14,611 nt of DNA from JALZAQ01 sp038253885 (GTDB lineage: Bacteria > Gemmatimonadota > Gemmatimonadetes > Gemmatimonadales > Gemmatimonadaceae), in contig JBBSGP010000063.1 of assembly GCA_038253885.1 (NCBI GenBank), positions 1-14,611 of the forward strand, read 5' to 3'. Positions 1-7,442 of the stretch are shown here, piece by piece. Below the pieces are notes generated by a model that worked only from the letters and a program-made list of their open reading frames with translations, was not told the DNA's origin and made no database searches. Position 1 is the stretch's first letter. Each line of letters starts with the position of its first letter. The position numbers and the translations under genes were made by a program.

Positions 1-1158
1 CACGGGCTCGAGGGGTCGCGCTTCGTCGAGGTGGATGCGCGGGGACGCGTCGTGCGGGAGGCCGGTGCCCGCCCGGACATCCCGCCAGGCGAGCCGGCTC
101 CATTGCGGACCAACATCGATCTCGATCTCCAGCGATTCACCGCCGGCATCTTCGGCGACTCCCTCCAGGGGGGCGCGATCGCCATCGAGCCGAAGACCGG
201 TGCCGTGCTCGCCCTCTACAGCGCCCCGAGCTTCGATCCGAATCGGTTCATCGGGGGAATCGCACCGGAGTTCTGGCAGCAGCTCACCACGGACCCACGC
301 AAGCCGCTCCTCAACAAGGTGATCCAGGGGCGCTACCCGCCGGGATCCACGTTCAAGCTCGCCACAGCGGTGACCGCACTCCAGGAGCACATCGCGACGC
401 TCAACGACAAGATGCCAGAGCCGTGCACTGGAGGCTACTGGTACGGACGCTACTTCAAGTGCTGGGAGCACAAGGGGCATGGAGCGATCACGCTCGCCCG
501 GGCCATTGCCGTCTCCTGCGACGTCTATTTCTACCAGCTCGGGCTCAAGATCGGCATCTCCCGGCTCGTCGCCGGTGGCGTCTCCCTCAATTTTCGCAAG
601 AAGACAGGCATCGATCTGCCGGAGGAGAAGACTCCGGAGTATGAGAACCAGCTCGCGTACAGCACCAAGACCTTCGGGGCTCGGGGCTTCAGTGGCGGCG
701 AAACGCTGAATCTCGCGATCGGGCAGGGGGCCAACGCGCAGACCGTTGTCAACATGGCCCGCTTCTACACCGCGCTGGCGACCGACGGCCAGCAGGCGAA
801 GCCGCAGATCGTGAAGAGAGCGCCGGAGCGGACGACAATCTTCTCGCTGACACCGGAGCAGATGACGGGGGTCCGGGCCGCGCTCGCTGGGGTGGTCGGG
901 GAGGGGGGAACGGCGGCGAGCGCGCAGATCCAGGGGATGGTTCTCGCGGGCAAGACCGGGAGCGCCCAGAACTCTCAGGACCCGAAAAACGATCACTCCT
1001 GGTTCGTGGGATTCGCACCGGAGTCGGATCCGAAGATCGTGGTGGCGGTCATGATCGAGTTCGGAGGTCACGGCGCTCGCGCCGCGCGGATCGCGGCGAA
1101 GATCATCGAGCATTTCCTCAAAGTCGCGCCGACGCAGCTTCTGAGCACCGAGGGGTGA
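1..1158 (+). CDS. mrdA: Penicillin-binding protein 2, elongation-specific transpeptidase (C-terminal part; 5' end outside window)
   Basis: This is the transpeptidase (DD-transpeptidase) half of PBP2, the class B penicillin-binding protein that cross-links peptidoglycan in the periplasm during cell elongation, together with RodA. The frame is open from base 1, and the first visible residues read HGLEGSRFVEVDARGRVV. This resembles the stretch just before the catalytic domain in PBP2, so the GTG at 31 is internal and not a start. All three penicillin-binding motifs are present: SxxK as STFK (Ser codon at 346-348, Lys at 355-357), SxN-like as SCD within VSCDVYFYQLG, and KTG within AGKTGSAQN. The N-terminal membrane anchor and dimerisation domain lie upstream of the window. 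The stop codon is TGA at 1156-1158, and rodA begins 7 bases later, the usual mrdA-rodA pairing. The family is certain. The choice of PBP2 over PBP3 (FtsI) rests on motif context and the adjacent rodA. Confidence 0.95.
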   Translation, partial: HGLEGSRFVEVDARGRVVREAGARPDIPPGEPAPLRTNIDLDLQRFTAGIFGDSLQGGAIAIEPKTGAVLALYSAPSFDPNRFIGGIAPEFWQQLTTDPRKPLLNKVIQGRYPPGSTFKLATAVTALQEHIATLNDKMPEPCTGGYWYGRYFKCWEHKGHGAITLARAIAVSCDVYFYQLGLKIGISRLVAGGVSLNFRKKTGIDLPEEKTPEYENQLAYSTKTFGARGFSGGETLNLAIGQGANAQTVVNMARFYTALATDGQQAKPQIVKRAPERTTIFSLTPEQMTGVRAALAGVVGEGGTAASAQIQGMVLAGKTGSAQNSQDPKNDHSWFVGFAPESDPKIVVAVMIEFGGHGARAARIAAKIIEHFLKVAPTQLLSTEG

Positions 1159-1165
1159 GGCTGGC

Positions 1166-2425
1166 ATGATCAGCCGTCGCCTCGTCGCCGACGTCCCGCT
1201 CGTTCTGGTGGCGCTGCTTCTCTCGGTCTGCGGCGTAGCAATGGTCTACTCGGCCGGCCAGACCGACACGCCCACCGTGGCCGCGCACGCGTACCGATCG
1301 CAGATCGTGTGGGTGCTTCTCGGCATCGGCGTCGCGATGGCGGTGAGCCGCGCGTCCGTGCGGTTCATCGAGTGGGTCACGGTGCCCGCGTACTGGCTCA
1401 CCCTCCTGCTGCTGGCGGTGCTGCTCCTTCCCGGCATTGGTGGCGGAGCCGGCGACGCCGCGAGCAGCAAGAGCTGGATCGTCATCGGCGGACACCGGCT
1501 CGGCCAGCCGTCGGAGCTCGCGAAGATTACCGTCGTGCTGATGCTCGCGCGCGTGCTCGGAGGCAGGCGAGATCCCCCGCGCTCCATTCTCGAGCTGTGG
1601 CAGCCCGCGCTCATCGTCCTCGTGCCCTGGCTGCTGATCATGGCCCAGCCGGATCTCGGCACCGGGATGGTCTTCATTGGCTCCTTCATCGTGATGCTCT
1701 TCTGGTCGGGGGTGCCGCTGCCCCTCCTCGTTCTGATCGCGTCGCCGGCGGTGAGTCTGCTCCTGGCGTTCAATACTCAGTACTGGGGCGCGTGGTTCGT
1801 CGTTCTGCTGGCCCTCGTGCTGTGGTACAAGCCGTTCGTCGCCGAGGGCGTAGGGTTGATGGTGTCGAACGTGGCGATGGGTGTGATCGCCCCCCTCCTG
1901 TGGGAAAAGCTTCAGCCGTACCAGCAACACCGCCTGCTCGTATTCCTCGATCCGAGCATCGATCCGAAGCGTTCCGGGTATCACGTCATCCAATCGAAGG
2001 TCGCCATCGGGTCGGGCGGATGGCTGGGCAAGGGCTTCACTCTCGGCACCCAGAAGCGGCTGCATTTTCTTCCCGAGCAGCACACCGACTTCATCTTCGC
2101 GGTGGTGGGCGAGGAGCTCGGATTTCTGGGAGTCACCTTCTCTCTCATGCTCTTCCTGCTCCTGCTGCTTCGCGCCATACGCGTCGCCGGTCGCGCCAAC
2201 GACAGCTTCAGCAGCCTTCTGGCCATCGGCCTGGCGTCGAACTGGCTCGTTCACATCATCGTCAACGTCGGCATGACGCTCAACCTGATGCCGATCACCG
2301 GAATTCCTCTCCCGTTTTTCAGTTACGGCGGCTCGTTCATGCTGGCGTCGTGGATGGCTATTGGACTCCTGTTGCGCATCTCGGCCGAGGGACGAGGGGG
2401 CCGAACCGGAGAGATGGTCATCTAG
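1166..2425 (+). CDS. rodA: RodA, SEDS-family peptidoglycan glycosyltransferase
   Basis: RodA polymerises lipid II into glycan strands at the inner membrane as partner of PBP2 in the Rod (elongation) complex. The 419-residue product is hydrophobic throughout, with about ten predicted membrane segments, the normal length and form for SEDS proteins. Visible family signatures are AQPDLGTG in the middle, LPEQHTDFIFAVVGEELG around residues 302-319 (including conserved Asp308, in the extracytoplasmic loop that is essential in SEDS enzymes) and the C-terminal MPITGIPLPFFSYGGS signature. ATG 1166 is preceded by a GAGG-like Shine-Dalgarno sequence with suitable spacing. The gene follows mrdA by 7 bases, so the two are almost certainly co-transcribed. 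FtsW is the alternative SEDS protein. The mrdA neighbour and the absence of division genes favour RodA. Confidence 0.95.
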   Translation: MISRRLVADVPLVLVALLLSVCGVAMVYSAGQTDTPTVAAHAYRSQIVWVLLGIGVAMAVSRASVRFIEWVTVPAYWLTLLLLAVLLLPGIGGGAGDAASSKSWIVIGGHRLGQPSELAKITVVLMLARVLGGRRDPPRSILELWQPALIVLVPWLLIMAQPDLGTGMVFIGSFIVMLFWSGVPLPLLVLIASPAVSLLLAFNTQYWGAWFVVLLALVLWYKPFVAEGVGLMVSNVAMGVIAPLLWEKLQPYQQHRLLVFLDPSIDPKRSGYHVIQSKVAIGSGGWLGKGFTLGTQKRLHFLPEQHTDFIFAVVGEELGFLGVTFSLMLFLLLLLRAIRVAGRANDSFSSLLAIGLASNWLVHIIVNVGMTLNLMPITGIPLPFFSYGGSFMLASWMAIGLLLRISAEGRGGRTGEMVI

Positions 2426-2466
2426 GCGGACTGGCACCGCCCTCCGGTTCCTCTCATCTTCCGGCC

Positions 2467-3330
2467 ATGGCCTGGTTCAAGAAGGAGCCGAAGAAGCGGC
2501 GGCCGAAGCGGGAGCGGCTGGAGATCCCGGCCGATGCGTGGGAAAAGTGTGAGGCGTGCGGGCACACCGACCTGCGAGAGAAGTTCGCGCGCAACCTCAA
2601 CGTCTGTCCGAGCTGCGACTATCACCGGCGCATCCGGGCGAGCGAATACGTGGAGCTTCTGCTCGACGATGGCGCGTACGAGGAGCTCGACCTCAACGTC
2701 AAATCGGTCGATCCTCTGCACTTTCCGGAGTATCCGCAACGGCTCGCCAAGGCGATCGCGAACGCCGGCGACTACGACGCGATCATGACCGTGAGCGGCA
2801 GCCTCGGAGCAATGCCGATCAACCTCGGGGTGATGGACTTCGCCTTCATGGGGGGCTCGATGGGGTCGGTGGTGGGCGAGAAGATCGCGCGAGTCGGACA
2901 GCGGTCGCTCGAGCGCAAGTACCCGCTGGTGATCGTCTCGGCCTCGGGCGGGGCGCGGATGCAGGAGGCGGTGTTGTCGCTGATGCAGATGGCGAAGACG
3001 GCGGCGATCCTGTCGCAGCTGGCCGAGCGACGTATTCCCTATGTCTCGATTCTCACAAACCCGACGACCGGCGGCGTGAGTGCCAGTTTCGCGATGCTCG
3101 GAGACGCCATCCTCGCGGAGCCAGGTGCCGTCATCGGCTTCGCCGGACCGCGCGTCATCAAACAGACGATCGGCCAGGATCTGCCCGAAGGATTTCAGAC
3201 GGCGGAGTTTCTCCTCGATCACGGCATGCTGGATGCCGTGGTGCATCGCCGCGAGCTCAAGGCGACGGTCGGCCAGCTGCTGCGTCACATGAGCGGACAG
3301 CCCGCGGCCACCGGGTGGACATCTCCCTGA
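2467..3330 (+). CDS. accD: Acetyl-CoA carboxylase carboxyltransferase subunit beta
   Basis: AccD is the beta subunit of the carboxyltransferase half of acetyl-CoA carboxylase. It works with AccA to move carboxyl groups from carboxybiotin to acetyl-CoA, giving malonyl-CoA for fatty-acid synthesis in the cytoplasm. The 287-residue product has the expected N-terminal four-cysteine zinc ribbon (C28, C31, C47, C50) after a basic stretch, then a crotonase-like fold with SASGGARMQE (159-168) and NPTTGGVSASF (198-208). The glycine pairs in these motifs form oxyanion-hole backbone. ATG 2467 begins MAWFKKEPKKRR, a typical AccD N-terminus; the frame is open far upstream, but that part is shadow of rodA. 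No clear Shine-Dalgarno sequence precedes it. The gene lies 41 bases after rodA and overlaps folC by 16 bases. accA is not in the window. Confidence 0.97.
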   Translation: MAWFKKEPKKRRPKRERLEIPADAWEKCEACGHTDLREKFARNLNVCPSCDYHRRIRASEYVELLLDDGAYEELDLNVKSVDPLHFPEYPQRLAKAIANAGDYDAIMTVSGSLGAMPINLGVMDFAFMGGSMGSVVGEKIARVGQRSLERKYPLVIVSASGGARMQEAVLSLMQMAKTAAILSQLAERRIPYVSILTNPTTGGVSASFAMLGDAILAEPGAVIGFAGPRVIKQTIGQDLPEGFQTAEFLLDHGMLDAVVHRRELKATVGQLLRHMSGQPAATGWTSP

Positions 3331-4604
3331 GCGATTACCAGGCGGCGCTCGACGCGCTTTTTGTCCGCACGACCGGCGTCTGGAAGTTCGGCCTCGATAC
3401 CACGCGCGCTCTGCTCGCCGCTCTCGGCGACCCGCACCACCAGTATCCCGTCTTTCACGTCGGCGGGACCAATGGCAAGGGAAGCGTCGTGGCGACGCTC
3501 GACGCGCTTCTCCGCGCGCATGGCTTTCGCGTCGGACGCTATACCTCGCCACATCTGGTGGACTTTCGCGAGCGAATGGTCGTCGACGGCGATGCCATCC
3601 CGGAGCAGGAGGTCGAACGCTTCCTTCACGACCGAGCGTCGTTGATCGACCGCACCGGCGCCACTTTTTTCGAGGCAACCACGTGCCTCGCCTTCGATCA
3701 CTTCGCTCGGTGCGAGGTGGATGTCGCGATCATCGAGGTCGGGCTCGGCGGGCGCCTCGATGCCACCAACGTCGTGAGTCCTCTCTGTGCCGGGGTGACG
3801 ACCATCGGTGTGGACCACGTCGAATACCTGGGCGACACGCCGGAGGCAATTGCCCGAGAGAAGGGCGGCATCTTCAAGTCCGGGGCGGCGGCCGTGATCG
3901 GCGATCACGATCCCGCTATCGGCGAGCAGCTCGCCGCCATGGCGGAGGCGGTCGGAGCGTCGGGGGTGAGGCGGGTGGACGAGGACATCTCCGTGAACGC
4001 GATCGACGTGACCGCTCGGGGAACCTCCTTTCGCATTGGGGGCGCTCTCGGGGACCGCGCTCTGCGTACACCTCTCATCGGCGCCCACCAGGCCAGCAAT
4101 ACTGTCATGGCATTGACGATGCTCGATGCGGCCGGCCGACCGTTCGCCGCCGCGGCGGACCGCGCGGAGCGGGCGCTGTCCACGGTCCAGCTCGCCGGAC
4201 GGTTCGATTGGTGGGGAGATGTGATCTTCGATGTCGCGCACAATCCAGCCGCGGCGGCGGTGCTCGCGGAGACAGTGGCACGGGTGGACCCGCCCCGGCC
4301 GCTCACGCTATTGCTCGGCGTGCTGGCCGACAAGGACTGGCGCGCCATCATGTCGCGCCTGGCGCCGACGGTGGATCGGATCGTGCTGGCCGAGCCGCCG
4401 AGCGCGCCCCCGAACCGCGCCTGGTCACTGGATGAGGCCTACGACTACGCGCTCACGCTCGGAGTCGCCGTCAGCGCGCATCCAGACTTCCCGCGCGCCC
4501 TCTCGGCCGCGCGCGCGGGCGCGGCGACGACCCTCATCACGGGCTCCTTTCATACCGTCGGCGACGCGATGCGATGCTTGCAGCGCTCTCCGCTCGCCGG
4601 ATAG
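3315..4604 (+). CDS. folC: Folylpolyglutamate synthase / dihydrofolate synthase
   Basis: FolC ligates glutamate to folates in an ATP-dependent reaction; in many bacteria it also makes dihydrofolate from dihydropteroate. The product is 429 residues from GTG 3315, a normal family length. Motifs in order: P-loop GGTNGKGS (50-57, Lys55), SPHLVDFRERM, the FEATT and VDVAIIEVGLGGRLDATN blocks, VDHVEYLGDTPEAIAREKGGI (Lys183 matches the lysine that is carbamylated in characterised members), and FDVAHNPAA at the start of the C-terminal ligase domain. The frame stays open upstream through accD without a better start. GTG 3315 gives a typical N-terminus (SDYQAALDALF) and overlaps the accD stop by 16 bases, suggesting translational coupling. 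Whether the enzyme is bifunctional cannot be told from the sequence. No separate folP or folA is present here. Confidence 0.95.
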   Translation: MDISLSDYQAALDALFVRTTGVWKFGLDTTRALLAALGDPHHQYPVFHVGGTNGKGSVVATLDALLRAHGFRVGRYTSPHLVDFRERMVVDGDAIPEQEVERFLHDRASLIDRTGATFFEATTCLAFDHFARCEVDVAIIEVGLGGRLDATNVVSPLCAGVTTIGVDHVEYLGDTPEAIAREKGGIFKSGAAAVIGDHDPAIGEQLAAMAEAVGASGVRRVDEDISVNAIDVTARGTSFRIGGALGDRALRTPLIGAHQASNTVMALTMLDAAGRPFAAAADRAERALSTVQLAGRFDWWGDVIFDVAHNPAAAAVLAETVARVDPPRPLTLLLGVLADKDWRAIMSRLAPTVDRIVLAEPPSAPPNRAWSLDEAYDYALTLGVAVSAHPDFPRALSAARAGAATTLITGSFHTVGDAMRCLQRSPLAG

Positions 4605-4612
4605 ATTCTGAG

Positions 4613-5899
4613 ATGACGTTCCAGGCACTGCCGGGTTTCCGGGATTTCTTCCCCCACGACCTCGCCCAGCGGGGCATCATCTTCGCCCGATGGCGTGAGA
4701 TCGCGCGGCGCTATGGCTTCGAGGAGTACGACGGTCCGCCGCTGGAGCCCCTCGAGCTCTACACGCGAAAGAGTGGGGACGAGATCGTGGGACAGCTGTA
4801 CACTTTCTCCGACAGGGGCGGCCGAGACGTGTCTCTGCGCCCCGAGATGACCCCCACCCTCGCGAGGATGGTGGCCGCTAAGGCGAGCGCGCTCCGTAAG
4901 CCGGTACGGTGGTTCTCCATCCCGCAGCTCTTCCGTTACGAGCGTCAACAGAAGGGACGCCTTCGCGAGCACTTCCAGCTCAACATGGACATCGTCGGCG
5001 AGGCCGATGTGAGCGCCGATGCCGAGCTGCTCGCATCTGCCATCGACATCGTTCGATCGTTCGGCCTCGGTCCGGCTGACGTTCGCGCGCGCGTCTCCGA
5101 TCGCCGACTGCTGCAGGGGCTGCTGTCGCTGGCTGGAGTGGACGCGGCTCGTCTGCCCGGCGTCTACCAGATCGTCGACAAGCTCGGGCGGGAGACGCGC
5201 CAGTCAATTGAGCGCAAGCTCGGGGAGGCTGGCTTCGATGCGCCGCATGTCGCCCGGATCTACGAGGTGCTTGGGTCAACCGACCTGCAGGGTCTTCGCG
5301 ATCGGTACTCCGATGTCCCGGCGCTGCGCGAGGATTTCGCCCGCCTCGACCGCTACTTCGGGTATCTCCAGGCTCTCGGAGTAGGCGACTGGGTCGCGTT
5401 CGATCTCTCGGTCGTGCGCGGGCTCGCGTACTACACGGGCATCGTGTTCGAGCTGTTCGATACAGTGGGCGAGTTTCGCGCCATCTGCGGGGGTGGTCGC
5501 TACGACGGTCTGCTCGAATCTCTCGGCGGCGTGAACATGCCGGCGCTCGGGTTCGGGATGGGCGACGTGGTGCTGGCGGAGTTCCTCCGCTCGCGCGGAC
5601 TGCTTCCCGTCGCGGAGACCGGGGTGGACGTCTGGATCGCCTTCGGCGACGCCGGCGGACTGACCGAGGCCATGCGGCTGGCAGCAAAGCTGCGCCAGAG
5701 GGGCCGCAGCGTCGAGTACGCACTCGGTGGCCAGCAGCTCTCGCGTCAGCGCAAGGCGGCGCACGCGGCCGGGGCGCGGGAGATGGTCACGCTGACGCCC
5801 GAGGAGCTCGCGCGAGGAGAGGCGATTGTTCGACGGATGTCCGACGGCACTGAAGAGCGCGTACAGCTCGATGCCTGGGCGGAAGGGGAGGGGCGATGA
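4613..5899 (+). CDS. hisS: Histidyl-tRNA synthetase
   Basis: A class II aminoacyl-tRNA synthetase that charges tRNA-His. The 428-residue product shows motif 1 near the N-terminus (GFRDFFPHDL onward), motif 2 as LFRYERQQKGRLREHFQLN (Phe107-Arg111 region), the histidine-specific signatures RGLAYYTG (269-276) and GGGRYDGLLESLGG, motif 3 as ALGFGMGDVVLAEFL, and a C-terminal anticodon-binding domain ending in the usual QRKAAHAAGA block. The C-terminal domain argues against the regulatory paralogue HisZ. A longer in-frame start at ATG 4574 would overlap folC. ATG 4613 gives the standard short N-terminus and sits 8 bases after the folC stop. The HisA motif has Ala272 where E. coli-type enzymes have Asp (RGLDYY). 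I recall this variant from a recognised HisRS subfamily that includes plant organellar enzymes. Confidence 0.95.
   Translation: MTFQALPGFRDFFPHDLAQRGIIFARWREIARRYGFEEYDGPPLEPLELYTRKSGDEIVGQLYTFSDRGGRDVSLRPEMTPTLARMVAAKASALRKPVRWFSIPQLFRYERQQKGRLREHFQLNMDIVGEADVSADAELLASAIDIVRSFGLGPADVRARVSDRRLLQGLLSLAGVDAARLPGVYQIVDKLGRETRQSIERKLGEAGFDAPHVARIYEVLGSTDLQGLRDRYSDVPALREDFARLDRYFGYLQALGVGDWVAFDLSVVRGLAYYTGIVFELFDTVGEFRAICGGGRYDGLLESLGGVNMPALGFGMGDVVLAEFLRSRGLLPVAETGVDVWIAFGDAGGLTEAMRLAAKLRQRGRSVEYALGGQQLSRQRKAAHAAGAREMVTLTPEELARGEAIVRRMSDGTEERVQLDAWAEGEGR
5885..5893 (+). promoter_or_regulatory. Strong Shine-Dalgarno sequence before the 22-codon minigene
   Basis: The last codons of hisS contain a purine run, GGGGAGGGG, placed 3-8 bases before the tandem ATG codons at 5896 and 5899. 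It is the best Shine-Dalgarno match before any plus-strand start in the window. It does not serve proS directly, because that start is 68 bases further on. The position is seen in the sequence; the function is inferred. Confidence 0.5.
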
Positions 5900-5964
5900 T
5901 GACCGATGTGATTCACGGAAAGGGCCTTTCCCTTCCGGACCGCACGGGACGACGGACACCATGA
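5896..5964 (+). CDS. Possible 22-residue leader or coupling peptide between hisS and proS
   Basis: A short open frame starts with tandem ATG codons and ends TGA at 5962-5964. Its start overlaps the hisS stop as ATGA (5896-5899), and its stop overlaps the proS start as ATGA (5961-5964). A strong GGGGAGGGG Shine-Dalgarno sequence stands at the right distance, whereas proS itself has none. The peptide begins MMTDVIHGKGLSLP and is rich in Arg, Gly and Pro. It matches no family I know and has no run of Pro or His codons that would make it a classical attenuator. The simplest reading is a coupling minigene that delivers ribosomes to proS. It may instead be a chance open frame in a 61-base spacer. 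Confidence 0.35.
   Translation: MMTDVIHGKGLSLPDRTGRRTP
5917..5936 (+). repeat. Inverted repeats in the hisS-proS spacer
   Basis: GGAAAGG (5917-5923) and CCTTTCC (5925-5931) are perfect inverted copies around one G. As RNA, only the outer five pairs plus a small loop could form. In addition, CCCTTCC at 5930-5936 is a perfect 7-base complement of GGAAGGG at 5881-5887, which adjoins the minigene's Shine-Dalgarno sequence. The two pairings share bases 5930-5931 and compete, so an RNA switch is conceivable but unproven. Confidence 0.3.
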
Positions 5965-7442
5965 GTGACGACAAGAAGCTGACGACTCGAGCCGCGGACT
6001 TCAGCGCCTGGTACAACGAGGTCGTTCTCCGCTCCGAGCTGGCCGACTACTCGCCCGTCCGAGGTTGCATGGTCATCCGTCCCGACGGTTACGGGATCTG
6101 GGAACGCATGCAACGGGCGCTCGATGACATGTTCAAGGCAACCGGCCACCGGAATGCGTACTTTCCCCTCTTCATCCCCGAAAGCTTCCTGCGCAAGGAG
6201 GCCGAGCACGTGGAGGGGTTCGCGCCGGAGACGGCGGTCGTGACCCACGGAGGCGGGAAGAAGCTCGAGGAACCGCTGGTCGTACGGCCGACGTCGGAGA
6301 CGATCATCTACGCCATGTTCGCGAAGTGGGTGCACAGCTATCGCGACCTGCCGCTCCTCATCAATCAGTGGGCGAACGTGGTTCGCTGGGAGATGCGGAC
6401 TCGACTCTTTCTCCGCACCCTGGAGTTTCTCTGGCAGGAAGGCCACACCGCCCACGCCACCCACGACGAGGCGGAGGAAGAAGCGCGCCGGATGCTCGGT
6501 GTCTACCGCGACTTCATGGAAGGGTGGATGGCGATGCCGGTGGTCACCGGCCTGAAGACCGAGGGAGAACGGTTCGCCGGTGCGCTGCGTACGTATTCGT
6601 GCGAGGCGATGATGCAGGACAACAAGGCCCTGCAGGCGGGAACATCGCACAATCTCGGTCAGAATTTCGCCCGGGCCTTCGAGCTCACCTTCCAGACGGA
6701 AGCGGGTGGGACAGAGTTTGCTTGGAACACGAGCTGGGGAGTGTCAACGCGGCTCGTCGGGGGCCTGGTGATGACGCACGGCGATGATCGCGGCCTTCGG
6801 ATCCCTCCGCTGCTCTCGCCGACCGAGATCGTTGTCGTTCCAATCTGGCGTAAGGATGAGGAGAAGGTACGGGTGTTGGAGGCCGCGACCCGCGTCTGCG
6901 GCCGGATGGGCGAGTGGGGCGGGGGAGGGCAGCGACGCACGCACGACCGATTGCGGGTCCACCTCGACTCCCGCGAGAGCATGAAGCCTGGCGCCAAGTA
7001 CTACGAGTGGGAGCTGCGGGGCGTCCCTCTCCGCCTCGAGCTCGGTCCGAGAGATCTCGACGCCAACCAGGCCGTGCTGGTGCGCCGAGACACCGGAAAG
7101 AAGATGCCGGTCTCCCTCGACAACGTGGTCGAGGAAGCGGCCGCGCTGCTGGAACAGATCCAGAGCGACATGCTGTCGGCCGCCCGCGATCGGCGGGAGC
7201 AGAACAGCTTGCGGGGCGCGATCACCTGGGATCGCTTCCGCGAGGTGATGGAGGGCGATGGAGCTTTCGTCTATGCCGGCTGGTGTGGTGACGCGGCATG
7301 CGAGGCGCTGATCAAGGAGGAAACGAAGGCCACCATCCGTGTGCTTCCCGACAAGGAGTTCCGGTCGGCTGACACACCATCGACGTGTTTGCGATGCAGT
7401 CAGAACGCGACGGCGGAAGCGCTGTGGGCGAAAGCGTACTAG
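5961..7442 (+). CDS. proS: Prolyl-tRNA synthetase, archaeal/eukaryotic type
   Basis: A class II synthetase that charges tRNA-Pro. The 493-residue product is the short form without the editing insertion of the E. coli-type enzyme. Visible are the proline-binding loop RPTSETIIYAMFAKW, motif 2 as VVRWEMRTRLFLRTLEFLWQ, the block GTSHNLGQNFARAF, motif 3 as GVSTRLVGGLVMTHGDDRGL, an anticodon-binding domain, and a C-terminal zinc domain with Cys442, Cys447, Cys476 and Cys479. The protein ends in Tyr493, a feature of the archaeal-type enzymes, where the terminal tyrosine reaches the active-site region. ATG 5961 gives a clean MSDDKKLTTRAADFSAWY start; the earlier in-frame start at 5826 lies inside hisS. 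No Shine-Dalgarno sequence precedes it, so translation may depend on the upstream minigene. The stop TAG shares one base with the chosen lysA start. Confidence 0.96.
   Translation: MSDDKKLTTRAADFSAWYNEVVLRSELADYSPVRGCMVIRPDGYGIWERMQRALDDMFKATGHRNAYFPLFIPESFLRKEAEHVEGFAPETAVVTHGGGKKLEEPLVVRPTSETIIYAMFAKWVHSYRDLPLLINQWANVVRWEMRTRLFLRTLEFLWQEGHTAHATHDEAEEEARRMLGVYRDFMEGWMAMPVVTGLKTEGERFAGALRTYSCEAMMQDNKALQAGTSHNLGQNFARAFELTFQTEAGGTEFAWNTSWGVSTRLVGGLVMTHGDDRGLRIPPLLSPTEIVVVPIWRKDEEKVRVLEAATRVCGRMGEWGGGGQRRTHDRLRVHLDSRESMKPGAKYYEWELRGVPLRLELGPRDLDANQAVLVRRDTGKKMPVSLDNVVEEAAALLEQIQSDMLSAARDRREQNSLRGAITWDRFREVMEGDGAFVYAGWCGDAACEALIKEETKATIRVLPDKEFRSADTPSTCLRCSQNATAEALWAKAY

Noticed and set aside
31..33. 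GTG as the start of the first gene
   Set aside because: The frame is open to base 1 and the residues before the GTG continue the PBP2 similarity, so the gene begins upstream of the window.
1118..2437. 439-codon minus-strand open frame opposite rodA
   Set aside because: Antisense shadow of a GC-rich gene: the translation is low-complexity, rich in His, Arg, Gln and Glu, with no family motif, while rodA on the plus strand has full SEDS signatures.
1309..2466. Extended N-terminus for accD in the same open frame
   Set aside because: The extra part lies inside rodA out of frame and is low-complexity; ATG 2467 gives a normal AccD N-terminus.
2422..3678. 418-codon minus-strand open frame opposite accD and folC
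   Set aside because: Spans two clear plus-strand genes and has an Arg-rich composition with no motif.
4613..5899. HisZ (ATP phosphoribosyltransferase regulatory subunit) instead of HisRS
   Set aside because: The product has the C-terminal anticodon-binding domain and intact class II motifs, which HisZ lacks or degrades; no his-operon genes are nearby.
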